Below are positions 33,816 to 41,302 of a stretch of 45,683 nucleotides of DNA, in pieces; the first letter of the stretch is position 1, and the number at the start of each line of letters is the position of its first letter. Under the pieces are notes generated by a model, which ran no database searches, had not been told where the DNA came from, and saw nothing but the letters and a program-made list of their open reading frames with translations. The position numbers and the translations under genes were made by a program. The stretch lies in assembly GCA_949297015.1 (NCBI GenBank), contig CASFRF010000038.1, positions 1 through 45,683 on the forward strand, written 5' to 3'. Origin of the DNA: an uncultured bacterium. GTDB lineage: Bacteria; Verrucomicrobiota; Lentisphaeria; Victivallales; Victivallaceae.

Positions 33816-35093
33816 CTACTCCAGCGTGTTGAATACGAACTGGCCGCCGACCACGGTGGCCCGCGGCCGCCCCCGCAGCGTCATGCCGTGGAACGGAGTG
33901 TTGCGCCCGAGCGACTGGAACTTTTCGGCATCCACCACCCACTCCTGATCGGGGGCGAAAATGGTCAGGTCCGCCGGATGGCCCGGCGCCAGCGAGTAAT
34001 CATTCATGCCCAGCACGGCGGCCGGTCCGGTGGTGAACTTGGCGACCAGCCGGTCCAGCGGCATTATCCCGGTGGCGTAGAGTTTGGTCAGCACCACGCC
34101 GAGCGCGGTTTCCAACCCGACGATGCCGAACGGAGCATTGTCGAATTCCACAAGTTTGGCCGTGCGGGTGTGAGGGGCGTGATCGGTGGCGATCACGGTC
34201 AGGGTGTCATCGACCAGTCCGGCGATCAGCGCCTGCCGGTCGGCCTCGGAGCGCAACGGCGGATTCATCTTGTAGTTGGTGTCGTAACTTTTGATGCACT
34301 CATCGGTCAGCGCCAGATGGTGCGGCGTCACTTCGCCGGTGACCGGAAGACCTCCGGCCCGGGCCTGCCGGATCAGTTCGACACTGCCGCCCGAGCTGAC
34401 ATGCTGGATGTGAATCCGGCCGCCGGTGAGCCGGGCCAGCATCACATCGCGCGCCACCATCAGCTCCTCGCTCATCGCCGGGATTCCCTCCATGCCCAGC
34501 AGCACCGACCACTTGCCCTCATGCATCACGCCGGAGGCCTTCAGCGTATTCTCCTCGCAGTGATCCAGGATCGGCAAGCCGAAACTGGAGGCGTACTCCA
34601 CCACATGGCGCATCAACGCGTGGTCCTGAATACAGCGTCCGTCATCGCTGAGCGCCACCACACCGGCACTCTTGAGTCCGCCGATCCCGGCCATCTCCGC
34701 GCCCGCATAGTTCTTGGTCATGCAGCCACAGGGCAGCACCCGGACCACGCCTTTGCGGGCGGCGGTCTGACGCAGATATTCAATCGCTCCGGCGGTATCG
34801 GCGGCCGGATTGGTGTTAGGCATCGCCACCACCGCGGTAAAACCTCCGGCCGCGGCCGCGCGGGTCCCGCTGGCGATAGTCTCCGCTCCGGTGTTGCCCG
34901 GCTGCCGTAAGTGGACGTGCAGATCGATGAACCCCGGGGTTACCACCAGCCCGCCGAGCTCCACCACCTCCGGATCCGGGACCTGTCCGGGGTCGACCAT
35001 CCGCCCGTCCAGAACGCCCAGATCCATGATCTGGTCCACGCCGCGCGCCGGATCGATCACCCGGCCGCCCTTCAACAGAAAATTCTTTTTCAT
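33816..35093 (-). CDS. pyrC: Dihydroorotase PyrC
   Basis: This is a 425-aa metal-dependent amidohydrolase. FIDLHVHLRQPG carries metal ligands H59 and H61 and the substrate-binding Arg. IATDHAPHT near residue 305 carries the catalytic Asp. The overall length fits type I dihydroorotases. It closes the pyrimidine ring of carbamoyl aspartate. The ATG at 35093 overlaps the pyrB stop as ATGA and is preferred over the GTG at 35102. All metal residues are present, so this looks active rather than an inactive pyrC paralogue partnering PyrB. Confidence 0.93.
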   Translation of the reverse strand: MKKNFLLKGGRVIDPARGVDQIMDLGVLDGRMVDPGQVPDPEVVELGGLVVTPGFIDLHVHLRQPGNTGAETIASGTRAAAAGGFTAVVAMPNTNPAADTAGAIEYLRQTAARKGVVRVLPCGCMTKNYAGAEMAGIGGLKSAGVVALSDDGRCIQDHALMRHVVEYASSFGLPILDHCEENTLKASGVMHEGKWSVLLGMEGIPAMSEELMVARDVMLARLTGGRIHIQHVSSGGSVELIRQARAGGLPVTGEVTPHHLALTDECIKSYDTNYKMNPPLRSEADRQALIAGLVDDTLTVIATDHAPHTRTAKLVEFDNAPFGIVGLETALGVVLTKLYATGIMPLDRLVAKFTTGPAAVLGMNDYSLAPGHPADLTIFAPDQEWVVDAEKFQSLGRNTPFHGMTLRGRPRATVVGGQFVFNTLE

Positions 35094-36019
35094 CGCACAC
35101 ACCCCGCCACCAGAAACAACACCGCCATGCGCACCGCCAACCCGTTGGTGACCTGTTCCAGAATCACCGACTGCGGGCCGTCGGCCAGCGCCGAGGCCAG
35201 TTCCACATCCCGGTTGATCGGCCCCGGATGCATAATCAACGCATCCGGTTTCAGGTATTTGACCGTCTCCATGTTCAGCCCGAAGAATTTGGCGTACTCC
35301 CCGGTACTCGGGAAAAAGCCGGCGGTCTGCCGCTCGTGCTGAATCCGCAGTAGATTGACCACGTCGGCGTTCTCCAGCCCGGAACGCAGATCGTGACAGA
35401 CCCGCACTCCGATCGACTCGAATTCGCGCGGCACCAGCGTGGCCGGGCCGCAGAGCGTGACCTCGGCGCCGAGCTTCAACAGCCCCCAGAGATCGCCGCG
35501 CGCCACCCGACTGTGCAGAATATCCCCCAGAATGGTCACCTTGAGTCCTTTGAACGAACCCTTCTTCTCGCGGATGGTGAACAAGTCCAGCAGCGCCTGG
35601 GTCGGATGGCTGTGGGCCCCGTCTCCGGCGTTGATGACGCCGCAGCGGACATGACGCGCGATGAAGTCCTGCGCCCCCGGCGCGGAGTGGCGCATCACGA
35701 TCAGATCCACCTGCAACGCTTCGATGTTCTTGACCGTATCCAGCAGCGTCTCGCCTTTGCGCAGGCTGCTGGAGTCGGCCGCCATGTTGACGATGTCGGC
35801 GCTGAGCCGCTGCTCCGCCAGCTCAAAGGAGACCCGGGTCCGGGTCGAGGGTTCGACGAAGAAGTTGACCACCGTTTTGCCCCGGAGCGCGGGGACTTTC
35901 TTGACCCGGCGCTCGGAGACTTTCTTGAATTCCGCCGCGGTGTCCAGAATGAAGGTGATCTCCTCCGCGGAGAGATCGTAAAGACAGAGGAGATCCTTCC
36001 GGTTCCAGCTCAGTTCCAT
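35090..36019 (-). CDS. pyrB: Aspartate carbamoyltransferase catalytic subunit PyrB
   Basis: This 309-aa protein has carbamoyl-phosphate motif STRTR at 58-62, SLRKGE at 85-90 and HPTQALLD from 138. HPGPINRDVEL is near the end. It condenses carbamoyl phosphate with aspartate. There is no pyrI regulatory subunit nearby, as expected for a PyrR-type system. The start at 36019 has GGAGG upstream and lies 4 bases after pyrR; the longer frame to 36094 is inside pyrR. Confidence 0.95.
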   Translation of the reverse strand: MELSWNRKDLLCLYDLSAEEITFILDTAAEFKKVSERRVKKVPALRGKTVVNFFVEPSTRTRVSFELAEQRLSADIVNMAADSSSLRKGETLLDTVKNIEALQVDLIVMRHSAPGAQDFIARHVRCGVINAGDGAHSHPTQALLDLFTIREKKGSFKGLKVTILGDILHSRVARGDLWGLLKLGAEVTLCGPATLVPREFESIGVRVCHDLRSGLENADVVNLLRIQHERQTAGFFPSTGEYAKFFGLNMETVKYLKPDALIMHPGPINRDVELASALADGPQSVILEQVTNGLAVRMAVLFLVAGCVR

Positions 36020-36023
36020 AAAC

Positions 36024-36593
36024 TCATTTCCTCCGGTCAAAGGTGCGGCGCCATTCGGCGCTGTAAATCCGGTCCGCCCCGTCGGTTTCGGCAAACTCCA
36101 CCACCACCTTGCGCGCAGGATCCTCCGAACAGGTCAAGCCGACGTAATCGGCGCGGATCGGGTACTCGGGATTGCAGCGATCGACCAGCACCGCCAGCCG
36201 GATCAGACCGGGGCGGCCGTAGTCGGTCAGCGCGTCGAGTGCGGCGCGGATGGTGCGCCCGGTGGAAAGCACGTCATCCACCAGAATCACCCGGGCGTTC
36301 TCCATCGGGAACGGCATCCGGGTCTCGCTGATCAGCGGCAGCGCGCTGCGCAAGCCGACGTCGTCCCGGTACATGGAAATATCCAGTTCTCCCAGCACCG
36401 GGCGCAATGAGGTGTGTTCTTCCAGCTCACGCTTGATCCGCTCGGCCAGCGGTACGCCCTGTTTGTAGAGTCCGACCAGCGCGAATTCCCCGTCTCCGCT
36501 GGTCACCGCCTGGTCCGCGGCGATGGCGCGCGCGATCCCGGCGATGGCGGAGCGCACTTCGGCAGCTCCGGCGATTTCCTTGATGGCAGTCAT
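36024..36593 (-). CDS. pyrR: Bifunctional pyr operon regulator / uracil phosphoribosyltransferase PyrR
   Basis: This 189-aa phosphoribosyltransferase has the PRPP loop VILVDDVLSTGRTIRAALD at about residues 101-119 and the family ending. PyrR senses UMP and binds pyr mRNA to repress the operon, with some uracil phosphoribosyltransferase activity. The start at 36593 (ATG) has AAGGAG at a 9-base gap; a TTG at 36602 is possible but sits directly on the ribosome site. It is the first gene of the pyrR-pyrB-pyrC unit. The leader has a hairpin whose stem overlaps the ribosome site (see 36608-36634), so translational control is conceivable. Confidence 0.92.
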   Translation of the reverse strand: MTAIKEIAGAAEVRSAIAGIARAIAADQAVTSGDGEFALVGLYKQGVPLAERIKRELEEHTSLRPVLGELDISMYRDDVGLRSALPLISETRMPFPMENARVILVDDVLSTGRTIRAALDALTDYGRPGLIRLAVLVDRCNPEYPIRADYVGLTCSEDPARKVVVEFAETDGADRIYSAEWRRTFDRRK

Positions 36594-36607
36594 AAACAGC
36601 AATCTCC

Positions 36608-36634
36608 TTCCGGAGTTTTAAAATACCACCGGAA
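36608..36634 (-). promoter_or_regulatory. pyrR: Leader hairpin overlapping the pyrR ribosome site
   Basis: On the minus strand TTCCGG and CCGGAA pair around a 15-base loop. The last two stem bases are the first two bases of the AAGGAG ribosome site. This could be a PyrR- or UMP-responsive element. I do not see a good match to the known PyrR-binding loop consensus, nor a clear minus-strand promoter. Confidence 0.35.
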
Positions 36635-36667
36635 CCCCTTTTTTTCCAGTCTCCCGCCGTTTTTTTC

Positions 36668-36695
36668 TTGCATTCCGACAGGTCGGTACTATAGT
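36668..36695 (+). promoter_or_regulatory. Candidate promoter for the FAD oxidoreductase gene
   Basis: TTGCAT (36668-36673) and TATAGT (36690-36695) have a 16-base spacer. Between them lies CCGAC-AG-GTCGG, a perfect 5-bp inverted repeat that could be an operator. The -10 area ACTATAGT is itself a palindrome and might also serve the opposite strand. Confidence 0.55.
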
Positions 36696-36727
36696 TCTCC
36701 TCCAACCACTCAAAGATGGAGTTGTCC

Positions 36728-37951
36728 ATGGATTTCTCGGTGAACTATGAAGTGGCGGTGGCGGGGGGCGGCATCGCCGGAATCGCGGCGGCAATCCGGG
36801 CCGCCCGCAGCGGCAAACGTACGGTTCTGCTGGAAAAAACGCTGCTGCCCGGCGGACTGGCCACCTCCGGACTGGTCTACATTTATCTGCCGCTCTGCGA
36901 CGGGCGGGGGCGGCAACTGACCTTCGGGCTGGCCGAAGAGCTGCTGCGGAGCAGCCTGACCTACGGGCCCGGCGAAATTCCGCCACCTTGGAATGGGGCG
37001 ACTCCGCCCGCCGGAGCCCCTCCGGCCCGGTTCCGCTGCGTCTTTTCGCCTGCCGCGTACATGCTGGCGCTGGATGAGCTGCTGGAGGACGCCGGAGTGG
37101 ACTGCTGGTTCGACACGCTGGTCTGTGGCGTGGAGCAGGAGTCCGGCCGGCTCCGGGCGCTGGTGGTGGAAAACGAGAGCGGCCGGGGCCGGATCGAAGC
37201 CGATGCCTTCATCGATGCCACCGGCAGCTGCGCCGTATGCCGCCGGGCGGGCGTGCCTTGTCACGACGAGCGCAACGCGCTGACCATGTGGGCGCTGGAA
37301 TATCGCTCCGGGGCTCCGAACGGCGATCTCGGGCCCGAGCTGGCGCTGCGGAGTTTCACCCCCTTCCCCGAGGATTGGAGCCGGGTTCCGGAGTCGGAAA
37401 TTTACCGGGGACTCTCCGGCAAGCTGGTCTCCCGCTTTGCGCTGGAGTCCCGCCGGGTACTCCGCGAACACTATCGTGAAGTCCACCGCTCCGGTCGCCG
37501 CAGCCGCCGCGACAACTTCGCGCTGAAGTTGCCGCTCCAGCCGCAGTTCCGCAAGCTCTACGCCATCGCTGCGCGCTACGTCCTCGATTCCGGCGAAGAC
37601 GGCCGCTATGTGGAGGACTCGATCGGTCTGGTCGGCGACTGGCGGCGGCCCGGCCCGGTCTGGGAGCTGCCCTGGCGGATTCTGCAACCGGCCGCAGGAC
37701 CGGTCAATCTGCTGGCGGCGGGGCGCAACGTCGGCGCCCGCAACGACGCCTGGGAGATCACCCGGGTCATTCCCTCGGCGGCGCTGACCGGAGAGGTCGC
37801 CGGCCTGGCGGCGGCGCTGGCAGTGGAGCTCGGGATTCCGGTGTCGGAGCTGCCGGTGGCGCGCTTGCAGCAAAAACTCCGGGAGTTGGGATTCAAACTT
37901 CACGCCGGAGAGCTGGCCCCGTCCGCCGCTCCGGAAAACGCCGAAGGGTAA
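36728..37951 (+). CDS. FAD-dependent oxidoreductase (FAD_oxidored family)
   Basis: This is a 407-aa protein. An N-terminal FAD motif GGGIAG (residues 13-18) is followed by AAIRAARSGKRTVLLEK and the family block LPGGLATSGLV. The C-terminal region ends with GRNVGARNDAWEITRVIP and a helix (GEVAGLAAALA), typical of this family. No signal peptide. It starts at 36728 with GGAG upstream; 36716 is an in-frame ATG with a poorer site. It is immediately followed (5 bases) by the URO-D-like gene, so they are likely an operon. The family oxidises or reduces unknown small molecules; the substrate cannot be told. Related genes are numerous in Lentisphaerota and near carbohydrate loci. Confidence 0.85.
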   Translation: MDFSVNYEVAVAGGGIAGIAAAIRAARSGKRTVLLEKTLLPGGLATSGLVYIYLPLCDGRGRQLTFGLAEELLRSSLTYGPGEIPPPWNGATPPAGAPPARFRCVFSPAAYMLALDELLEDAGVDCWFDTLVCGVEQESGRLRALVVENESGRGRIEADAFIDATGSCAVCRRAGVPCHDERNALTMWALEYRSGAPNGDLGPELALRSFTPFPEDWSRVPESEIYRGLSGKLVSRFALESRRVLREHYREVHRSGRRSRRDNFALKLPLQPQFRKLYAIAARYVLDSGEDGRYVEDSIGLVGDWRRPGPVWELPWRILQPAAGPVNLLAAGRNVGARNDAWEITRVIPSAALTGEVAGLAAALAVELGIPVSELPVARLQQKLRELGFKLHAGELAPSAAPENAEG

Positions 37952-37956
37952 CTTCC

Positions 37957-39024
37957 ATGAAATTTGCCAGTTCCATCGCTCCGGATTACCGGAGAATCGT
38001 CGCAGCGGCCCGCAACCGCAAGCCCGAGGTGATGCCGATTTACGAGCACCTCGTTTCGTACGAAGTCATCGGCGAACTCACCAATACGCCGCTGCCCGAA
38101 CTGATGCAGGATCCGCATCCGGATGAGGGCTTCCGGATCTATGACGACTTTTTCCGCCGGGCCGGTTACGACACCGTCTCCTGCGAAGAGTGTCTGACCG
38201 GAACGCTGGGCGCCGGCGCCCTGATGGGCGGCCGCGGCCCGGTGCAGAGCCGCGCCGATCTCGATGCCGTGCCCTGGTCGGAACTGCCCGGCCGCTGGTA
38301 CGATCAGGCCGCGCCGCGACTGGAGTTGATGGGCCGTCATCTGGCTCCGGGCATGAAGGCGGTCGGTGGGGTGGGCAACGGCGCGTTTGAGATCGCCGAG
38401 CATCTGGTCGGGCTGGAGTATCTGCCGTTTCTGGAGGCGGACGATCCGGCGGCCTACGCGGACTTGTTCTGCCGGATCGGTGATCTGATGGCGGCCTGCT
38501 GGGAGCTGCTGCTCCGGGAGTTCGGGGAGTTCTTCTGCGTCTGCCGGTTCGGCGACGATCTCGGGTTCCGGAACTCGCTGCTGACCACGCCGGGAACCGT
38601 CCGGAACCAGCTGATTCCGCAGTATCGCCGGGTGATCGAGCTGGTCCACGCCGCCGGCAAGCCGTTTCTGCTGCACAGCTGCGGCTGCATCTTTGAGGTG
38701 ATGGATGACCTGATCGCCGCCGGAATCGACGCCAAACACTCCAACGAGGACGCCATCGCCCCCTTCGCCCGCTGGATCGAGCGCTATTCGGACCGGATCG
38801 GCCTCTTCGGCGGAATCGACATGGACTTCATCGTCCGGCAGACGCCGGAAAAGATCCGGGACCTGGTGTTGACCCGGGCCCCGGAATTCCGGGCGGCGGC
38901 CGGCGGCTTCGCGCTGGGGACGGGGAACTCCATTCCCGCCTACGTCCCCGCCGCCAACTATCTGGCGCTGCTCGAAGCCGCCGAGGAACTCCGTCGCGCC
39001 GAGCTCACCGGGGGAGCGGTGTAA
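37957..39024 (+). CDS. URO-D/MtaA-superfamily protein
   Basis: This 355-aa protein is related to uroporphyrinogen decarboxylase and to corrinoid methyltransferases (MtaA/MtbA/CmuA). [14 protein letters not shown] holds the HxCG motif that binds zinc in methyltransferases, and [11 protein letters not shown] is the family end motif. The N-terminal decarboxylase Arg pattern of true HemE is not present, so a methyl-transfer or related role is more likely than heme synthesis. There is no corrinoid protein nearby. It sits 5 bases after the FAD oxidoreductase. Its last 20 bases overlap fucU on the other strand. Substrate unknown. Confidence 0.82.
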   Translation: MKFASSIAPDYRRIVAAARNRKPEVMPIYEHLVSYEVIGELTNTPLPELMQDPHPDEGFRIYDDFFRRAGYDTVSCEECLTGTLGAGALMGGRGPVQSRADLDAVPWSELPGRWYDQAAPRLELMGRHLAPGMKAVGGVGNGAFEIAEHLVGLEYLPFLEADDPAAYADLFCRIGDLMAACWELLLREFGEFFCVCRFGDDLGFRNSLLTTPGTVRNQLIPQYRRVIELVHAAGKPFLLHSCGCIFEVMDDLIAAGIDAKHSNEDAIAPFARWIERYSDRIGLFGGIDMDFIVRQTPEKIRDLVLTRAPEFRAAAGGFALGTGNSIPAYVPAANYLALLEAAEELRRAELTGGAV

Positions 39025-39442
39025 CGCCCTTTTTCAGAAGGATGTTGCCGTATTTGGCGGTCTCGCCGGTGAGCACGATGGCATAGGCGCTCTTCGTCCG
39101 CTCGTAGAAGGCGAAACGGTCGATCCGGGCGATCGGCGGAGTCGCCGGCGCATGGCGGTCCACCGCCGCCCGGTAGGCCTGCTCCACCGCCGGATCCAGT
39201 TCGTCGCCGGGAACCGGCGCCATCATGATCAGGGGGGAGTCGACATAGGCGTCGAGTTCAAAGAGCGGCAGCAGCGCATCCAGCAGCTCGGCCACCTTCA
39301 GCCCGTCGGCCCGCAGCACCTGCGGCCCCAGCGAGTGCGCGGGAAAATGCGCATCGGAAAAGACGATTTCATCGCCGTGCCCCATTTCGGAGAGCACTTT
39401 CAACAGTTCCGGCGACAACAACGGCGAGATCCCTTTCAGCAT
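39005..39442 (-). CDS. fucU: L-fucose mutarotase FucU
   Basis: This 145-aa member of the RbsD/FucU family has [17 protein letters not shown] and [20 protein letters not shown] (H22, D30, H32, H36). RINRF-like [14 protein letters not shown] and the ending [12 protein letters not shown] complete the match. The pattern is very close to that of the enterobacterial fucose mutarotase, which interconverts alpha- and beta-L-fucose. Ribosome site AAAGGAG. It is the last gene of the clpC-to-fucU run; no fucose isomerase or kinase is nearby, so fucose genes must lie elsewhere. Confidence in the family is high, in the sugar moderate. Confidence 0.92.
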   Translation of the reverse strand: MLKGISPLLSPELLKVLSEMGHGDEIVFSDAHFPAHSLGPQVLRADGLKVAELLDALLPLFELDAYVDSPLIMMAPVPGDELDPAVEQAYRAAVDRHAPATPPIARIDRFAFYERTKSAYAIVLTGETAKYGNILLKKGVTPLPR

Positions 39443-39459
39443 AAGTCAACTCCTTTGCT

Positions 39460-40350
39460 TTATTGGTTTTCAGGCTCCATGTGAATGGTGGCGAAAATCT
39501 GATAGCGGTCGCGCAGCAGCCGCTCGATGGTCACCGTGCAGCGGTGCGCCTCCTCCAGCGACACTCCGGGTTGCCGGATGGTCAAATGGAAGGTCAGCTC
39601 GGTGTGCGACCCGTACTGGTGCAGATGAAAATGATGCTCCTCGATCGGGAACGGCGCCGCTTCGCGGCAGACCGCCTTGACCTGTTCAATCAGCTCCGGT
39701 GAGGGCTCCTCGCCCAGCAGCGGCATGACCGCCCCCCGGAGAATCGACCAGGAGACCTGGAACAGAATCGCCGCGATGGCCAGCCCCAGCACCCCGTCGA
39801 TCCACCACCAGCGGCCACCCAGCAGGATTCCCGCCAGCACCACCACCGAGCTGATCGCGTCGCTGCGGTGGTGCCAGCCGTCGGCCCGGACCGAACGCAG
39901 TCCGGTCTTCCGGGCCACCGCAAAGGCGTAGAGCGCCATCGCCTCCTTGGCCACGATGCTGAACACCGTAACCCAGATGGCCAGTTGTCCGTAGTCGCCG
40001 CCCTCCCCCCGGCAGAGCCGCTCGATCGCGCCGATGGCGAACTCCAGCGCCACCAGTCCGAGCATCATGCCGATCAGCAGCGTGGTGATCAATTCCGCCC
40101 GGCCGTGGCCGAAGGGGTGTTCCCGATCCCCCGGACGCCGCGCGATGCGCACGCCGATCAACAGCGCCACCGAGGAGAGGGAATCGGACAAGGTGTGCAC
40201 CGCGTCGGCCATCAGCGCCACCGAATGGGAGACGACCCCGGTATAAAATTTCAGTCCGAACAACAGGGTGTTGCCGAGAATCGAGACCCAGCCCTCCCGA
40301 TCAGCCGAACGCTGATCCCGGGGTTGGACTGCACCGGAAAGTTCCGTCAT
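39460..40350 (-). CDS. Cation diffusion facilitator (CDF) metal exporter
   Basis: This 296-aa protein has about six membrane segments. The two metal-site motifs are present: ADAVHTLSD (H52, D56) in helix 2 and DGWHHRSDAISS (H160, D164) in helix 5. A cytoplasmic C-terminal ferredoxin-like domain carries EEHHFHLHQYG. It exports zinc, iron, cobalt or manganese; HxxxD in both sites favours zinc. It starts 1 base after the AEC gene stop, and the ribosome site GGAG lies in that stop region. Its product is probably made from the same long transcript as uvrA. Confidence 0.92.
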   Translation of the reverse strand: MTELSGAVQPRDQRSADREGWVSILGNTLLFGLKFYTGVVSHSVALMADAVHTLSDSLSSVALLIGVRIARRPGDREHPFGHGRAELITTLLIGMMLGLVALEFAIGAIERLCRGEGGDYGQLAIWVTVFSIVAKEAMALYAFAVARKTGLRSVRADGWHHRSDAISSVVVLAGILLGGRWWWIDGVLGLAIAAILFQVSWSILRGAVMPLLGEEPSPELIEQVKAVCREAAPFPIEEHHFHLHQYGSHTELTFHLTIRQPGVSLEEAHRCTVTIERLLRDRYQIFATIHMEPENQ

Positions 40351-40351
40351 T

Positions 40352-41302
40352 TCAGGCTCCTCCAGGCAGCGCCAGCGCCAGCAGCAGCGGCAGCGTGCCC
40401 AATGATAGAATGGTGGTCCAGAAAATAACCTGCCCGGCGAACTCCTCGGAGCCGCCCGATTGCCGGGCCACCAGCACCGAGCTGGAAGCCGCAGGCATGA
40501 TCGCCACCACCACCGCCACCTTGTACATCTCCGGCGGCAGCGGCAGCAGCCACAGCAACAGAATCGTCAGCAGCGGCAGCAGCAGCAGCCGGAGCACCGA
40601 AATCAACGCCAGATCGAAGAGCCCGTGTCCCATCCGTTTGGCGAACTGGGCCAGCGCCACGCCCACCAGCACCAGCATGAACGGCACCGCCACCCCGCCC
40701 AGACTGTCCATGGCCGCGAGCAGCGAATCGGCAATCATCCCCGGCAGTTTCACCGGCGAGAGCGCCGCCAGCAGCGCGGCCGCCACCGCCAGCACGTTGG
40801 GGGACAGCAGAATGCGCAGCACGGTCCGGGAGAATTTTTCCTCGTTTTTGCCGCCGAAGGCGAGGATGCCGATGGTCCAGAAGCCGACGGTGGATCCGAC
40901 GCTTAGAATCAGCAGCAGCGCCAACTCCCGGTCACCCCACAGATTGTCGATTACGATCAGCGGCAGAAAGAGGTAGTTGTTGATCGCGCAGAGGTGGACA
41001 AAGGTTCCGCGCCGTCCCCGGCCCGGATCGCGGAGCAGTCCCCGAAACGGCAGTCCGGCCACCCAGCCCAGCACCATAATGCCCAGTCCCAGCAGCGGCA
41101 TGATCCAGAACTCGTTCAGCCGGGCGGGGTCGAAATTCCGGAAGACCGTGACGAAAGTCAACAGCGGGAAAAAGACATCCAGTGTCACATGCGTCAATTT
41201 GTTCAGATCGGCCGGCTCCACCCACTTCAAGCGCCAGACCAGCGCCCCGACCCCGAAGATGATGAAGGTCTCCAGCACCGACAGAAAGACCTGATAGATC
41301 AT
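40352..41302 (-). CDS. AEC (auxin efflux carrier) family transporter
   Basis: This 316-aa protein has about ten hydrophobic segments. It has the AEC/PF03547 pattern, including LDVFFPLLTFVTVFRNFD near the start, FLPLIVIDNLWGDRELALLL in the middle and AVVVAIMPAASSSVLVARQSGG in the C-terminal half. Bacterial members export or import organic acids such as malate and malonate. It overlaps the uvrA stop by 4 bases (ATGA) and is followed by the CDF gene. Substrate is unknown. Confidence 0.9.
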   Translation of the reverse strand: MIYQVFLSVLETFIIFGVGALVWRLKWVEPADLNKLTHVTLDVFFPLLTFVTVFRNFDPARLNEFWIMPLLGLGIMVLGWVAGLPFRGLLRDPGRGRRGTFVHLCAINNYLFLPLIVIDNLWGDRELALLLILSVGSTVGFWTIGILAFGGKNEEKFSRTVLRILLSPNVLAVAAALLAALSPVKLPGMIADSLLAAMDSLGGVAVPFMLVLVGVALAQFAKRMGHGLFDLALISVLRLLLLPLLTILLLWLLPLPPEMYKVAVVVAIMPAASSSVLVARQSGGSEEFAGQVIFWTTILSLGTLPLLLALALPGGA

